A stretch of 54,875 bases of DNA from Flammeovirgaceae bacterium (GCA_021299455.1 JAJTGQ010000005.1:1-54875), one strand, 5' to 3'. Shown: positions 9,244 to 17,438, counted from the stretch's first letter. Notes: a model not told the origin generated them from the sequence alone. Translations and numbers: made by a program.

Positions 9244-10002
9244 GTGGATCCAATTGAAAAAAATGAGTATCCAATACTTGGGAAAGCTCCAATTGTATTG
9301 GCCATTCTACAAATTCAATATCGCTTGAAGCAAGATGTTAGCAATGCTTCGTTTGCTAAAATTCATTCTTTGATAAAAGAAAAGTATCCTATTCTGAATG
9401 AGAGTAGCTCAGCTCAATTGCAGGTTAACCCAAAAGACGTTAACACTCCTGTTTCTTTAAAGTACCTCCGAAGTGACGGCTACAATTTTTCCACAAAAGA
9501 TGGTATTAAGAGTTTCTCAATATCAAATACAGCGTTTACTTATCAAATGGGCTCGCCTTATAATTCATGGGCAGAATTTAGTAAAGAAGCATTAGAAGTT
9601 TGGAAGATTTGCGGCCTAGAACAAAAAATTGAGATTGTTTTAAGGCATTCGATACGATATGTAAATGCTTTTGAAATAAAAGAAGAAACTGGAATTGTTG
9701 AGCCATCCGACTATTTTAATAGTTTTCTGGTTGTCGATCAAAAGTATCCAAATTATAACAGATATATGTTTCAGTACACAGTTCCTCTTGAGCCGTCTGG
9801 AATTATTTCGCATATTGGAATGGAAATACGCGAAAGTTTTACAAATGTTTTTCCTTTTGTTTTTGACATTGACGTAATTGATATGAAAAATGTCGAATAC
9901 GATCCAATCAAATTAAAATCATCTTTTGACAAACTGAGAGAATACAAAAATTCAATCTTTTTTAACACACTGAAAGAAAGAACTATTCAAATATTCAAGT
10001 AA
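9244..10002 (+). CDS. TIGR04255-like protein of unknown function, cassette gene 1
   Basis: A 252-residue soluble protein without signal peptide or membrane helices. The start NEYPILGKAPIVLAILQIQYRL and the internal pattern (a short Lys/Asp-rich region, SFSISNTAFTYQMGSPYNSWAEF, then RHSIRYVNAFEI) match what I know of the sporadically distributed TIGR04255 family, whose members begin with a K-x-P-I-x-E/A-A motif. Function is not established. The start is GTG (9244) just after an AT-rich stretch with a weak TAACTTTA -7-like sequence. It is the first of three closely spaced genes (14-base gap, then a 4-base overlap) with A/T-rich codon use that differs from serS and gldA on either side. This suggests horizontal acquisition as one unit. 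A defence or toxin-like role is a guess only. Confidence 0.7.
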   Translation: MDPIEKNEYPILGKAPIVLAILQIQYRLKQDVSNASFAKIHSLIKEKYPILNESSSAQLQVNPKDVNTPVSLKYLRSDGYNFSTKDGIKSFSISNTAFTYQMGSPYNSWAEFSKEALEVWKICGLEQKIEIVLRHSIRYVNAFEIKEETGIVEPSDYFNSFLVVDQKYPNYNRYMFQYTVPLEPSGIISHIGMEIRESFTNVFPFVFDIDVIDMKNVEYDPIKLKSSFDKLREYKNSIFFNTLKERTIQIFK

Positions 10003-10016
10003 TTTTTTTAATAGCT

Positions 10017-10460
10017 ATGGCTTTAATCAGCGGGTATCACCAGTCTCTAGAAAGAAATGTTAAAACGGAAGTTGTTCTAGATAAAATAAAAATGGACTCC
10101 CGAAACGGAAGCTTTTTGAAGGACTATATCAATATCGAACAACTAAGAGCTTACACACCCGCAACTACATACGATGTCTATTTAGAAACTAAATTAAGGC
10201 AGCTTACTAGCAAACTGTTTTCAGAGATTTCAGTTAATTCTGCAGCAAGAGACATTGTCCAAAATAAACAATTCAAAGAAATAGTTGCATATGGAGAAGC
10301 AATTGTCCCTCACATTTTAAACTCTTTGAAGAGGGAACCCAGTATTTTAATTTGGGCTTTAAACTCTATTCTTAAGTCAAAAATCTCAAACAAACCGCTT
10401 TCCATTCAAGAAGCAAGTAATGAATGGATTAAATGGGGTAAAAATATTCACCTAGTATGA
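10017..10460 (+). CDS. Small HEAT-like helical protein of unknown function, cassette gene 2
   Basis: A 147-residue protein with no signal or membrane segment. Its C-terminal half (KQFKEIVAYGEAIVPHILNS...WALNSIL, ending EWIKWGKN) resembles a recurring bacterial family in which a single HEAT-like pair reads roughly G-x-x-A-I/V-P-x-I-L followed by W-x-W-A-L and a C-terminal W-x-x-W-G. I recognise the pattern but not a named family or function. The gene starts 14 bases after the TIGR04255-like gene and its stop overlaps the ATG of the next gene by 4 bases (ATGA), so it is certainly co-transcribed. The coupling suggests the second and third products are made in equal amounts and may interact. Confidence 0.6.
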   Translation: MALISGYHQSLERNVKTEVVLDKIKMDSRNGSFLKDYINIEQLRAYTPATTYDVYLETKLRQLTSKLFSEISVNSAARDIVQNKQFKEIVAYGEAIVPHILNSLKREPSILIWALNSILKSKISNKPLSIQEASNEWIKWGKNIHLV

Positions 10461-10945
10461 CTTTACCGTCTTTGAGAGGTGAACTTCACTTGTTCCCTAA
10501 TCTCATTGAACATTCAAATTTTTGTTTCAAAAGCCCAATTGATCAAAAGTATAATTGTATTGCTTGGGCAATTATCAAAAATAATGTTTGGGTAGAACCC
10601 ACGGATGGGAATTTTGACGGAATCTTTTGGCCGGAGCTGGTACCTAAAGGTTTTTCCCATGATCACCTAATACAATTGTTCACTTTTTTCGAATATCGTG
10701 CTTGCGATGATTCAGGTTTTGAAGAAGGATTCATGAAAGTCGCACTTTATGGAACAGGCGAAATATGGTCTCATGCTTCTCGTCAACTGGTCAATGGAAA
10801 GTGGACGAGCAAGATGGGCGTCTGTGAGGATATTGAGCATGAATCACCTTATGATTTAGAGGGAGCAGGTTATGGTAAGGTTTACCAATTGATGAAGCGC
10901 GCGAATTCATCATATAAGCTGGCTAAAAATCAAAAAACAAAGTAA
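10457..10945 (+). CDS. NCIAWA-motif protein of unknown function (DUF7689-like), cassette gene 3
   Basis: A 162-residue soluble protein. Conserved-looking blocks are YNCIAWAI near residue 34, an aromatic stretch with WVEPTDGNFDGIFWPE, the FEYRACDDSGFEEGFMKVALY segment, and SHASRQLVNGKWTSKMG followed by DIEHESPYDLEGAGYGKVYQLMKR. The Cys in NCIAWA, the His in SHASRQL and the acidic/His residues in DIEH could form a Cys-His catalytic centre of a papain-like fold, but this is inference from spacing only. It resembles a family I believe is catalogued as DUF7689. It is coupled to the preceding gene by a 4-base overlap and ends the AT-rich cassette, 86 bases before the gldA operon. Confidence 0.6.
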   Translation: MTLPSLRGELHLFPNLIEHSNFCFKSPIDQKYNCIAWAIIKNNVWVEPTDGNFDGIFWPELVPKGFSHDHLIQLFTFFEYRACDDSGFEEGFMKVALYGTGEIWSHASRQLVNGKWTSKMGVCEDIEHESPYDLEGAGYGKVYQLMKRANSSYKLAKNQKTK

Positions 10946-10973
10946 TTGCTCTTTACTTTTTTCTAAAAAAATA

Positions 10974-10981
10974 TATTTTTG
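10974..10981 (+). promoter_or_regulatory. Putative -7 element of the gldAFG operon
   Basis: TATTTTTG followed by CACC matches the Bacteroidota -7 consensus TAnnTTTG. It lies 50 bases before the gldA ATG, after the end of the accessory cassette, and would give a leader of roughly 45 bases. It implies that gldA is transcribed independently of the upstream cassette. Confidence 0.45.
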
Positions 10982-11031
10982 CACCTCGAAATGGGATTGA
11001 ATAATCTGTCAATCTCCAATTAAAAAATTGT

Positions 11032-11961
11032 ATGGACATTAAAATTGAAAACCTCTCTAAGCGGTATGGTCCTCAGCGGGCCGTAGATAACATATCGTTT
11101 GAGGTAAAAGCCGGAGAAATCCTAGGCTTTTTGGGGCCGAATGGAGCCGGCAAAAGCACTACCATGAAAATGATCACGGGCTATCTCTCAGTCGGTGATG
11201 GAACTATTTTCATTGGTGGAAAAAAGTTGCAGGAGTCAGGGGACGAAATCAAACGACACATTGGCTATCTGCAAGAAAACAATCCACTCTACCTGGACAT
11301 GCCGGTGATTGAATACCTAGGTTTCTGCGCTGCTTTGCAGGGGGTGGAGAAAGGTATGATCAACGAACGTATCCGCAAAATGGTGAGCGTGTGTGGCCTC
11401 AATGCTGAAAAACATAAAAAAATTGGTGAGCTATCGAAAGGGTATCGTCAACGGGTAGGGCTCGCACAGGCGTTAATCCACGATCCGGAAATATTGGTGC
11501 TAGACGAGCCGACTACCGGCCTCGACCCCAATCAAATTGTGGAAATCCGAAAATTGATTCGCGAAATAGGAAAAGAAAAAACGGTTATTCTCAGCACACA
11601 CATCCTACCGGAAGTGGAGGCGACCTGCGATCGAATCCTCATTATTAACAAAGGAAGAATTGTGGCCGATGGCACGTCTGAAACATTGCGCAAGCAGGCT
11701 ACTGGAACGGAATTACTAAAAGTCAGGATTGAGGACGGATCCGCGGCTGAAATTCAGAAAGCATTGGTTCAGTTGAGCAATGTGTCAAAAGTAGACCTTA
11801 CTGATGTTGCCATGAATCGATTTGAAATTCAAAGCAAATCGGGATTGTCATCTACCCGAGCGGTATTTAGACTTTGCGCAGAAAAAAATTGGGTGATCAC
11901 CGAAATGATTCCGCTGGAAACCCGGTTGGAAGATGTATTCAGAAACTTAACGATGAATTGA
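11032..11961 (+). CDS. gldA: Gliding-motility ABC transporter ATPase GldA
   Basis: A 309-residue ABC ATPase: Walker [14 protein letters not shown] (about 35-47), Q-loop in [13 protein letters not shown], signature [15 protein letters not shown], Walker [14 protein letters not shown], and H-loop in ILSTHILPE. It also has the roughly 80-residue C-terminal extension typical of ABC-2-type gliding/export ATPases. It powers GldF/GldG, encoded directly downstream (1-base gap, then 11 bases). In Flavobacterium johnsoniae GldA, GldF and GldG are required for gliding, but homologues occur in non-gliding Bacteroidota, so the name marks homology and does not prove motility. General Bacteroidota ABC-2 exporters are the alternative. 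Confidence 0.85.
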   Translation: MDIKIENLSKRYGPQRAVDNISFEVKAGEILGFLGPNGAGKSTTMKMITGYLSVGDGTIFIGGKKLQESGDEIKRHIGYLQENNPLYLDMPVIEYLGFCAALQGVEKGMINERIRKMVSVCGLNAEKHKKIGELSKGYRQRVGLAQALIHDPEILVLDEPTTGLDPNQIVEIRKLIREIGKEKTVILSTHILPEVEATCDRILIINKGRIVADGTSETLRKQATGTELLKVRIEDGSAAEIQKALVQLSNVSKVDLTDVAMNRFEIQSKSGLSSTRAVFRLCAEKNWVITEMIPLETRLEDVFRNLTMN

Positions 11962-11962
11962 G

Positions 11963-12685
11963 ATGAGAACGATTTGGATCATTGCACAAAAAGAGTTGGG
12001 ATCATTTTTTGATTCCCTAATCGCCTATATATTATTGACGTTGTTTCTGGGATTCAGCGGGTTCTTTACATGGATGTATGGCAACGATATCTTTTTAGTC
12101 GGGCAGACTACGTTGCGTGGATTTTTCAATATTGCCTATTGGTCGCTCTTCTTTTTTATTCCAGCGCTCACTATGCGTTTGCTGGCCGAAGAAAGAAAGA
12201 CAGGTACTATTGAATTGTTATTGACCAAGGCAGTTACCGACCGGCAAGTAGTAATTGGTAAATTTTTGGCCGCCTTACTATTGGTTGTTGTTGCACTGGT
12301 GTTTACCCTTCCCTATGTAATCACGTTGGCAAATATTGGTAATCTTGATCAGGGCGAAGTAATTTGCGGGTATCTAGGTCTGCTGCTGATTAGCGCAAGT
12401 TATGTGAGCATTGGATTGTATGCGAGCAGCATTACCAATAACCAAATTGTTGCATTTCTGACGGCTTTATTCATTGGTCTTTTCTTTCACATCATATTTG
12501 GCGTGTTAGCCAGTAATGTGCAGGGTATTGTTGGCGAGATTTTTAATCAGCTTAGTTTGTCTACTCATTTTGAGAGTATCTCCAGAGGAGTAGTCGATAC
12601 GCGTGATTTGATCTATTTTATTTCAATTGTATGTGTGGGGTTGCTCTTGTCCGAGTCATCGCTCACTAAAAGAAACCTTTCTTAA
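11963..12685 (+). CDS. gldF: Gliding-motility ABC-2 permease GldF
   Basis: The 240-residue integral membrane protein has about six hydrophobic segments (FFDSLIAYILLTLFLGFSGF at the N terminus; others near residues 55-80, 98-125, 135-155, 165-190 and 220-235). It carries the ABC-2 permease signature region LTMRLLAEERKTGTIELLLTKAV. It is the membrane channel partner of the GldA ATPase, whose stop codon is one base upstream. GldG follows after 11 bases. The length matches known GldF proteins (about 240 residues). Confidence 0.88.
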   Translation: MRTIWIIAQKELGSFFDSLIAYILLTLFLGFSGFFTWMYGNDIFLVGQTTLRGFFNIAYWSLFFFIPALTMRLLAEERKTGTIELLLTKAVTDRQVVIGKFLAALLLVVVALVFTLPYVITLANIGNLDQGEVICGYLGLLLISASYVSIGLYASSITNNQIVAFLTALFIGLFFHIIFGVLASNVQGIVGEIFNQLSLSTHFESISRGVVDTRDLIYFISIVCVGLLLSESSLTKRNLS

Positions 12686-12696
12686 GTTGAACTGTT

Positions 12697-14214
12697 ATGC
12701 ACAAGAAATTATATACCAGCCTAGGACTACTTCTACTCATCATCGTTGCCATCAATTTTGTTAGCAATGAATTTCATTTGCGTTTTGATTTTACTGAAGA
12801 TGGTGAGTACACACTCAGTGAAGCAACCAGCGAAATCATCGATGACCTGGAAGATCCTGTCACCGTAAAAGCCTACTTCTCTCAAAACCTTCCACCCGAT
12901 GTAGCTAAAACGCGTCAGGATTTTCAGGAAATGCTAATTGAATATTCGAATCGATCAAATGGAAAAGTGGTGTATGAGTTCATTAATCCAAGCGAAAAAG
13001 AATCCATCGAACAGGAGGCGAACAAAAATGGCATTCGCACTGTGATGATCAACGTGCGAGAGAAGGATCAAGTAAAACAGCAAAAAGCATTTATGGGTGC
13101 TTTGGTTTTACTGGGTTCCGGTCAAGAAGTGATTCCCTTCATTCAGCCGGGAGCAGCCATGGAATATGCGTTATCAACTGCTATCAAAAAATTGTCTGTT
13201 AAAGAAAAACCGATCATTGACTTTTTGCAGGGACACGGAGAACCCACTCTTGACGAGTTAGCCCAAGCTCGGCAAAGTCTTGATATCTTGTACACGACTC
13301 AAGCAGTAACGCTCAGTGATACAACGGATATTGCTCCCACAGCAAAAACACTTGTGATCATTCGCCCAACGGACACAATTCCATCTTCTCATTTTCAGAA
13401 GATAGAAAGCTTTGTTGCCCGAGGGGGACGTGTGCTGGTCGCTATCAATCGTGTAGACGGTAACTTTCAAAATGCAACTGGAAGCGCTGTGAATACTGGA
13501 CTAGAGCAATGGCTACTTGCGAAAGGAATTGAAGTTGAAGACAATTTTGTGATCGACACAAAATGTGGGTCGGTGACGATGCAACAACAAACTTCGTTCG
13601 GTATGTTGCAGCAACAGATTCAATTCCCCTACATCCCTGTGGTCTCCCGATTCTCCAATCATCCATCCGTCAAAGGCATCGAAAGCGTTATCCTTCAGTT
13701 TGCCAGTTCCATTAAATACACAGGGGATACGACTAAAAAGTTTACAGCCCTCGCTTTCTCTTCTGAGCAATCGAATGCTTTCCGGTCACCCGTTTACTTT
13801 GAACTACAAAAACAATGGACACAAAATGATTTTCCACAAAACGGGTTAGTGCTGGCCGCAGCCGTTGAGGGAAAGTTATCAGGTAATTCACGGACAAAAA
13901 TGATTGTGATTGGTGATGGCGACTTCCCGATCAACGGATCGGCTGACAAAGCCAGACAACTTTCGCCTGACAACATCAATCTTCTGGTAAATGGAATTGA
14001 CTGGCTATCGGATGATACGGGATTGATTTCTTTGCGAACAAAAGGTGCTACCTCACGCCCGATTGAGGCGCTGGAAGACTCCACCAAGACTTTGTTAAAG
14101 TATGGAAATTTCTTTTTGCCCATTTTACTGGCACTGGGCTACGGTATCTATCGTTCACAGCGCAATAAAATGAGACGTTACAAATGGATGAGTGAGAATT
14201 ATGAAGAAGCTTAA
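12697..14214 (+). CDS. gldG: Gliding-motility ABC transporter auxiliary protein GldG
   Basis: A 505-residue protein with an N-terminal membrane anchor (about 6-24), a large extracytoplasmic region of the ABC-transporter auxiliary type (GldG/IFT52-like; IIDDLEDPVTVKAYFSQNLPPDVA, IDFLQGHGEP near 170, and the GGRVLVAINRVDG region), and a C-terminal membrane helix (FFLPILLALGYGIY) followed by a basic tail. It works with GldA and GldF in the same operon. Its final codons overlap the ATG of the DUF4340 gene by 14 bases. The order GldA-GldF-GldG-DUF4340 is consistent with one exporter unit. Confidence 0.88.
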   Translation: MHKKLYTSLGLLLLIIVAINFVSNEFHLRFDFTEDGEYTLSEATSEIIDDLEDPVTVKAYFSQNLPPDVAKTRQDFQEMLIEYSNRSNGKVVYEFINPSEKESIEQEANKNGIRTVMINVREKDQVKQQKAFMGALVLLGSGQEVIPFIQPGAAMEYALSTAIKKLSVKEKPIIDFLQGHGEPTLDELAQARQSLDILYTTQAVTLSDTTDIAPTAKTLVIIRPTDTIPSSHFQKIESFVARGGRVLVAINRVDGNFQNATGSAVNTGLEQWLLAKGIEVEDNFVIDTKCGSVTMQQQTSFGMLQQQIQFPYIPVVSRFSNHPSVKGIESVILQFASSIKYTGDTTKKFTALAFSSEQSNAFRSPVYFELQKQWTQNDFPQNGLVLAAAVEGKLSGNSRTKMIVIGDGDFPINGSADKARQLSPDNINLLVNGIDWLSDDTGLISLRTKGATSRPIEALEDSTKTLLKYGNFFLPILLALGYGIYRSQRNKMRRYKWMSENYEEA

Positions 14215-15151
14215 CAACAAAATTTTATTCGGAGTTTTAATTGGACTGGCTGCCATTTTTGCTTTATCGCGCGTCTTTAGAGCCTCTAAGCGTCAAAGCA
14301 ATCTGCGCACAGAATTACTGAAGATTGATACCGCTGCAGTAAACAAGGTGCTGCTGTTTGCCGCAGTGGAGAAGGGCAAGGAGATTGCTCTTAATCGAGA
14401 AGGGAACAAATGGATTGCAAAAAAGGAAAAAAGCACCGCTCGCACAGAACAAGGATCGGTCAACAATGCAATTGCAACGTTGGCCAACTTAAAACCGTTG
14501 CGACTGATTACGAAGAAAAAAGAAAAATGGAATGACTATAGTGTGGGCGATTCCGGTACCCGAGTTCAATTATACAAAGGAGACGTGGTGCTTGCTGACA
14601 TGCATGTGGGGCGCGTTGGTTTCAATCAATCATCGGATGGTCAATTCAATCCGGGCGGAATTTTTACTTATGTGCGGCTAACAAACGAAAACGAAGTATA
14701 TGCGGTGGAGGGATTTTTGGAATCTTCGTTCAATAGAAGCTATAAGGACTGGCGCGACAAATCATTTTTGCGAGTTACGAAAGAACAAATTACAGAAGTC
14801 CAATTTTTGTATCCGGCAGATAGCAGTTTTGTGCTGACCAAAAAAGACAAAAGCTGGTGGATTGGTAGCGACCAGGCTGACTCGACAAAAGTGAATAGCT
14901 ATTTGTCTCAATTAGAATTTAAGAATGCCAACGATTTTGCAGATGAATTTTTGGCGATGGGCAAAGGAGATGTATCGATCCAGTTGAGAGGCGCACCCGG
15001 TGTGATTGCTAATGTTGAGGGCTGGAAAAGGCCGACTGATTGGGTGTTAAAATCATCGTGGCAGCCTGCAGTATATTTCTCTTCTGAAAATTCCGGATTG
15101 GTCAAAACGCTTTTCGAGCCAAGAAAAAATTTCTTGATAGACAAGAAGTAA
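14201..15151 (+). CDS. DUF4340 domain-containing membrane-anchored protein
   Basis: A 316-residue protein with an N-terminal signal anchor (ILFGVLIGLAAIFALSRVF) and extracytoplasmic DUF4340 repeats (the pattern KVLLFAAVEKGKEIALNREGNKW, then a later copy EVQFLYPADSSFVLTKKDKSWW). DUF4340 proteins commonly follow GldG-type genes and are thought to belong to the same ABC-2 export unit; the exact role is unknown. The ATG at 14201 overlaps the gldG stop; a GTG at 14192 is a less likely start. The last 33 codons exist a second time as a diverged remnant at 16513-16611, on the other side of the ATPase gene at 15218-16375. The present 3' end may therefore have arrived with that segment. Confidence 0.88.
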   Translation: MKKLNNKILFGVLIGLAAIFALSRVFRASKRQSNLRTELLKIDTAAVNKVLLFAAVEKGKEIALNREGNKWIAKKEKSTARTEQGSVNNAIATLANLKPLRLITKKKEKWNDYSVGDSGTRVQLYKGDVVLADMHVGRVGFNQSSDGQFNPGGIFTYVRLTNENEVYAVEGFLESSFNRSYKDWRDKSFLRVTKEQITEVQFLYPADSSFVLTKKDKSWWIGSDQADSTKVNSYLSQLEFKNANDFADEFLAMGKGDVSIQLRGAPGVIANVEGWKRPTDWVLKSSWQPAVYFSSENSGLVKTLFEPRKNFLIDKK

Positions 15152-15217
15152 AACAGTGTATGCTTTAAAGGATGGCCATTCAGTTCGGCTCAATGTTATC
15201 GAAGCCAGAGAATACAC

Positions 15218-16375
15218 TCATTTTAAAATGGCATCAGTATTTCTCCAACCTACATAGTTCCCTAATTGTGTCTTTAAGTCATCGTCTCCGCCATAGACAA
15301 CTATTAGATTGTCAACGGCTTCATTGCTCAGGTGCTGCCAGTATTGAAGATTTGAAAAGTAACTACTGTTGCGTGTCTTGCCCGATTTTATTTCAATAGG
15401 TACCAACTGGCTATCGTGCTCAATTAGCAAGTCAATTTCCTTTCGATCCTTGCTAAGCCAGTAAAATACATGCGGTGTTTTTCCGGCATTCAGCCTGCGC
15501 TTGATAAACTCATTGATAATAAAGTTTTCAAACAGGCCACCTTTCAAATAATGGGTAGTAAGTTGTGAGATGCTCTCAATGCCCAACAACGAACATGCCA
15601 CACCCGTATCGTAAAAATAGAGCTTGGGCGACTTCACAAGTCGTTTGTTAAAATTTTTATGGTGCGGTTGCAAAAAATGAACGATATAACTAGCCTCTAA
15701 TACAGAGAGCCACGCTTTTGCTGTATTGGGGCTAATGCCTGAATCGCTGGCCAATGCGTGTATATTGAGTACTTGCCCCGTTCGTCCTGCGCAAAGTTTT
15801 AGAAATTGCGAAAAGCTATGCAGGTTTTCAATATTCTTTAATTGTCGCACATCTTTTTCAATGTAGGTGTTGATATAAGCCGGATAAAAATCGGTAGGGT
15901 GTATGCCTTTAGCATGTAGGCGCGGATAACCTCCGTTAAACACTTGCGTCTCCCAATTGGTCGGCTCGTAGGTTGTCTTTTTTAATTCATCAAAAGAGAA
16001 CGGCAACAGTTTTAGAATAGCCGTTCTGCCCGCCAAACTTTGGTTTATTTTTTCGGACAGCAAGAAATTCTGCGACCCCGACAGTACCACATGTATGTCT
16101 TTCGAATCGACAATGCTCTGTAGATACGAGAATATATCAGGCGTATACTGTACTTCATCGAGTACCATACCATCGGGAAAATTGCCCAGAAACCCGCGCG
16201 GGTCTTCAATCGCCTGGCTGCGATTGTCGATATCCTCCAGCGTAACATAAGGCAAATCGGTGTAAATGGACTTTAGCAGCGTAGTTTTCCCCGTTTGACG
16301 TGGGCCTGTAAGAGTTAACACAGGGAACTGCTTCCGCAACGTTACTATTTTGGCAGAGAGATGCCTATTAATCAT
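15218..16375 (-). CDS. AAA ATPase with DUF4143 domain
   Basis: A 385-residue protein of the common AAA_14/DUF4143 family. Walker A is TGPRQTGKTTLLKSIY (about 23-38), Walker B is GMVLDEVQYTPD, and sensor 1 is VVLSGSQNFLL. The C-terminal DUF4143 domain carries KLYFYDTGVACSLLGI and a PD-(D/E)XK-like stretch KEIDLLIEHDSQLVPIEIKSG (E-I-D, then E-I-K). These ATPases are patchily distributed, often mobile, and of uncertain function; nuclease-like or defence roles are speculated. The gene stands alone on the minus strand between two copies of the DUF4340 3' end, directly behind a large palindrome at 16385-16421, which marks it as an insertion into the gld/CPBP junction. Confidence 0.93.
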   Translation of the reverse strand: MINRHLSAKIVTLRKQFPVLTLTGPRQTGKTTLLKSIYTDLPYVTLEDIDNRSQAIEDPRGFLGNFPDGMVLDEVQYTPDIFSYLQSIVDSKDIHVVLSGSQNFLLSEKINQSLAGRTAILKLLPFSFDELKKTTYEPTNWETQVFNGGYPRLHAKGIHPTDFYPAYINTYIEKDVRQLKNIENLHSFSQFLKLCAGRTGQVLNIHALASDSGISPNTAKAWLSVLEASYIVHFLQPHHKNFNKRLVKSPKLYFYDTGVACSLLGIESISQLTTHYLKGGLFENFIINEFIKRRLNAGKTPHVFYWLSKDRKEIDLLIEHDSQLVPIEIKSGKTRNSSYFSNLQYWQHLSNEAVDNLIVVYGGDDDLKTQLGNYVGWRNTDAILK

Positions 16376-16384
16376 GAACCAATT

Positions 16385-16421
16385 TTAGACAAATATGCAA
16401 TTAAATTGCCTTTTTGTCTAA
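16385..16421. repeat. 37-bp near-perfect palindrome upstream of the DUF4143 ATPase gene
   Basis: The outer arms TTAGACAAA and TTTGTCTAA (9 bp, perfect) enclose an inner palindrome GCAATT-A-AATTGC. Pairing positions symmetrically about 16403 gives 16 of 18 matches. It ends 10 bases upstream of the ATPase ATG (minus strand), so it could be an operator for autoregulation, a leader hairpin, or an end structure of a small mobile unit. Which of these applies cannot be told from sequence alone. Confidence 0.7.
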
Positions 16422-16493
16422 TTAAAGCCCATTTTTGATAGTATTTTGACTGCATTGACTAACTGCCGGGTACTGGTTATCGGTGGATTCTCC

Positions 16494-16503
16494 CGCCTAG
16501 GCG
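16494..16503. repeat. 10-bp perfect palindrome at the remnant junction
   Basis: CGCCTAGGCG is fully self-complementary and abuts the point (16504) where similarity to the DUF4340 3' end begins. No second copy is present near 15151, the other end of the presumed insertion, so a role as a recombination site is only a possibility. Confidence 0.35.
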
Positions 16504-16611
16504 ATCTTGATATCTTCATGGCACCCTGCGGTTTACTTCACTTCAGAAAATTCAGGGTTGGCAAAATCTCTTTTTGAGCCGAAGAATAACTTTCTGTCAG
16601 CAAAGAAGTAG
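16504..16611 (+). pseudogene. Remnant second copy of the DUF4340 gene 3' end
   Basis: In the plus-strand frame, 16513-16611 encodes SSWHPAVYFTSENSG and continues to LFEPKNNFLSAKK and a TAG. It aligns without gaps to the last 32 residues of the intact DUF4340 protein (15053-15151), with 24 of 32 residues identical by hand alignment and many third-position differences. An in-frame stop lies just upstream and there is no start, so it is not a gene. It is best explained as the original gene end left behind when the ATPase-containing segment entered. Its last 79 bases lie antisense within the 3' end of the CPBP protease gene. Confidence 0.8.
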
Positions 16612-17438
16612 CAACCTAATCCTATTGTTAGCAGACTTAAAATCACAAGGAGAAGAGATCCTTCTGCACCGAATTTACCACCTGTGAGCAGATCGGAAGA
16701 GCGCGGTGTTGGCCTTAGTATCCCGAATTCTTGATGCCCACTTACAGCAAATCCGAGTACGGAGCCTTGTACAAAATTCCAAGACCAATGCAATCCAATG
16801 GCCGCTGAAATAGAATTCGTCTTTAAAGTCAATAATCCCATCAAAAATCCACCAAGTAAGATGGTTGCAAAGCCAACCCATGTGAAATGATCATTGCCGA
16901 CATGAATAAACCCGAAAAAAAAGGAAGAAAAAAGCAACGCAAAAAATGGCGCCATTCTCTCTTGAAGATTGGTGAGTATGTATCCTCTTACTAAGGCTTC
17001 CTCTCCTATCGCCACAAATAAGTAAATAAAAAGGCCAACCAATAATTTTATTGAGAAACCCACGTATGTAAATTCAATAATCCCCAGCAAATAAACTAAG
17101 AAAGCAAAAACCACCATGATGATGGCGCCAATAGTAAAACCATTTAACAATGATTTTCCTTCAAATATGAATCGATAAAAAGAAAAAGTTCTGTACTCAA
17201 TCCCCTTAATCATTAGCCAAGAGGCGCCAACAACTCCTGCCACATTCACGAATTGCATCGCTGTCGTATAAGCAATACTATTATCTAAGACATCCCGTCT
17301 GCCTTCTTGCATCAAATCCAAAAAAAAGGGAGCAAATGGAATAAAAAAGAGCAATGCAATAATAAAAACCAGAAAAAGGTAAAGAACAAGCCTCCACCAA
17401 TTGCTTTCAATTTGAGGCTTTCTGTAAATATCTGTCAT
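16533..17438 (-). CDS. CPBP-family intramembrane metalloprotease
   Basis: A 301-residue membrane protein with about eight helices and the three Abi/CPBP motifs: EE-x3-R in GEEALVRGY (about residue 143), F-x3-H in FGFIHVGN (about 174), and the third His in GLHWSWNF (about 216). The family contains Rce1-like CAAX proteases and bacterial proteins linked to bacteriocin self-immunity; the substrate here is unknown. Its last 26 codons (ending in the tail DFANPEFSEVK) run antisense to the DUF4340 remnant. The two genes therefore probably overlapped convergently before the ATPase insertion. Its start overlaps the stop... of no upstream gene on its left, but its ATG overlaps the stop of the MMPL exporter gene by 4 bases, indicating co-transcription. 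Confidence 0.9.
   Translation of the reverse strand: MTDIYRKPQIESNWWRLVLYLFLVFIIALLFFIPFAPFFLDLMQEGRRDVLDNSIAYTTAMQFVNVAGVVGASWLMIKGIEYRTFSFYRFIFEGKSLLNGFTIGAIIMVVFAFLVYLLGIIEFTYVGFSIKLLVGLFIYLFVAIGEEALVRGYILTNLQERMAPFFALLFSSFFFGFIHVGNDHFTWVGFATILLGGFLMGLLTLKTNSISAAIGLHWSWNFVQGSVLGFAVSGHQEFGILRPTPRSSDLLTGGKFGAEGSLLLVILSLLTIGLGCYFFADRKLFFGSKRDFANPEFSEVK

Noticed and set aside
15172-15399. Plus-strand ORF at the end of the ATPase gene
   Set aside because: It is antisense to the conserved C terminus of the DUF4143 ATPase and has no recognisable protein pattern.
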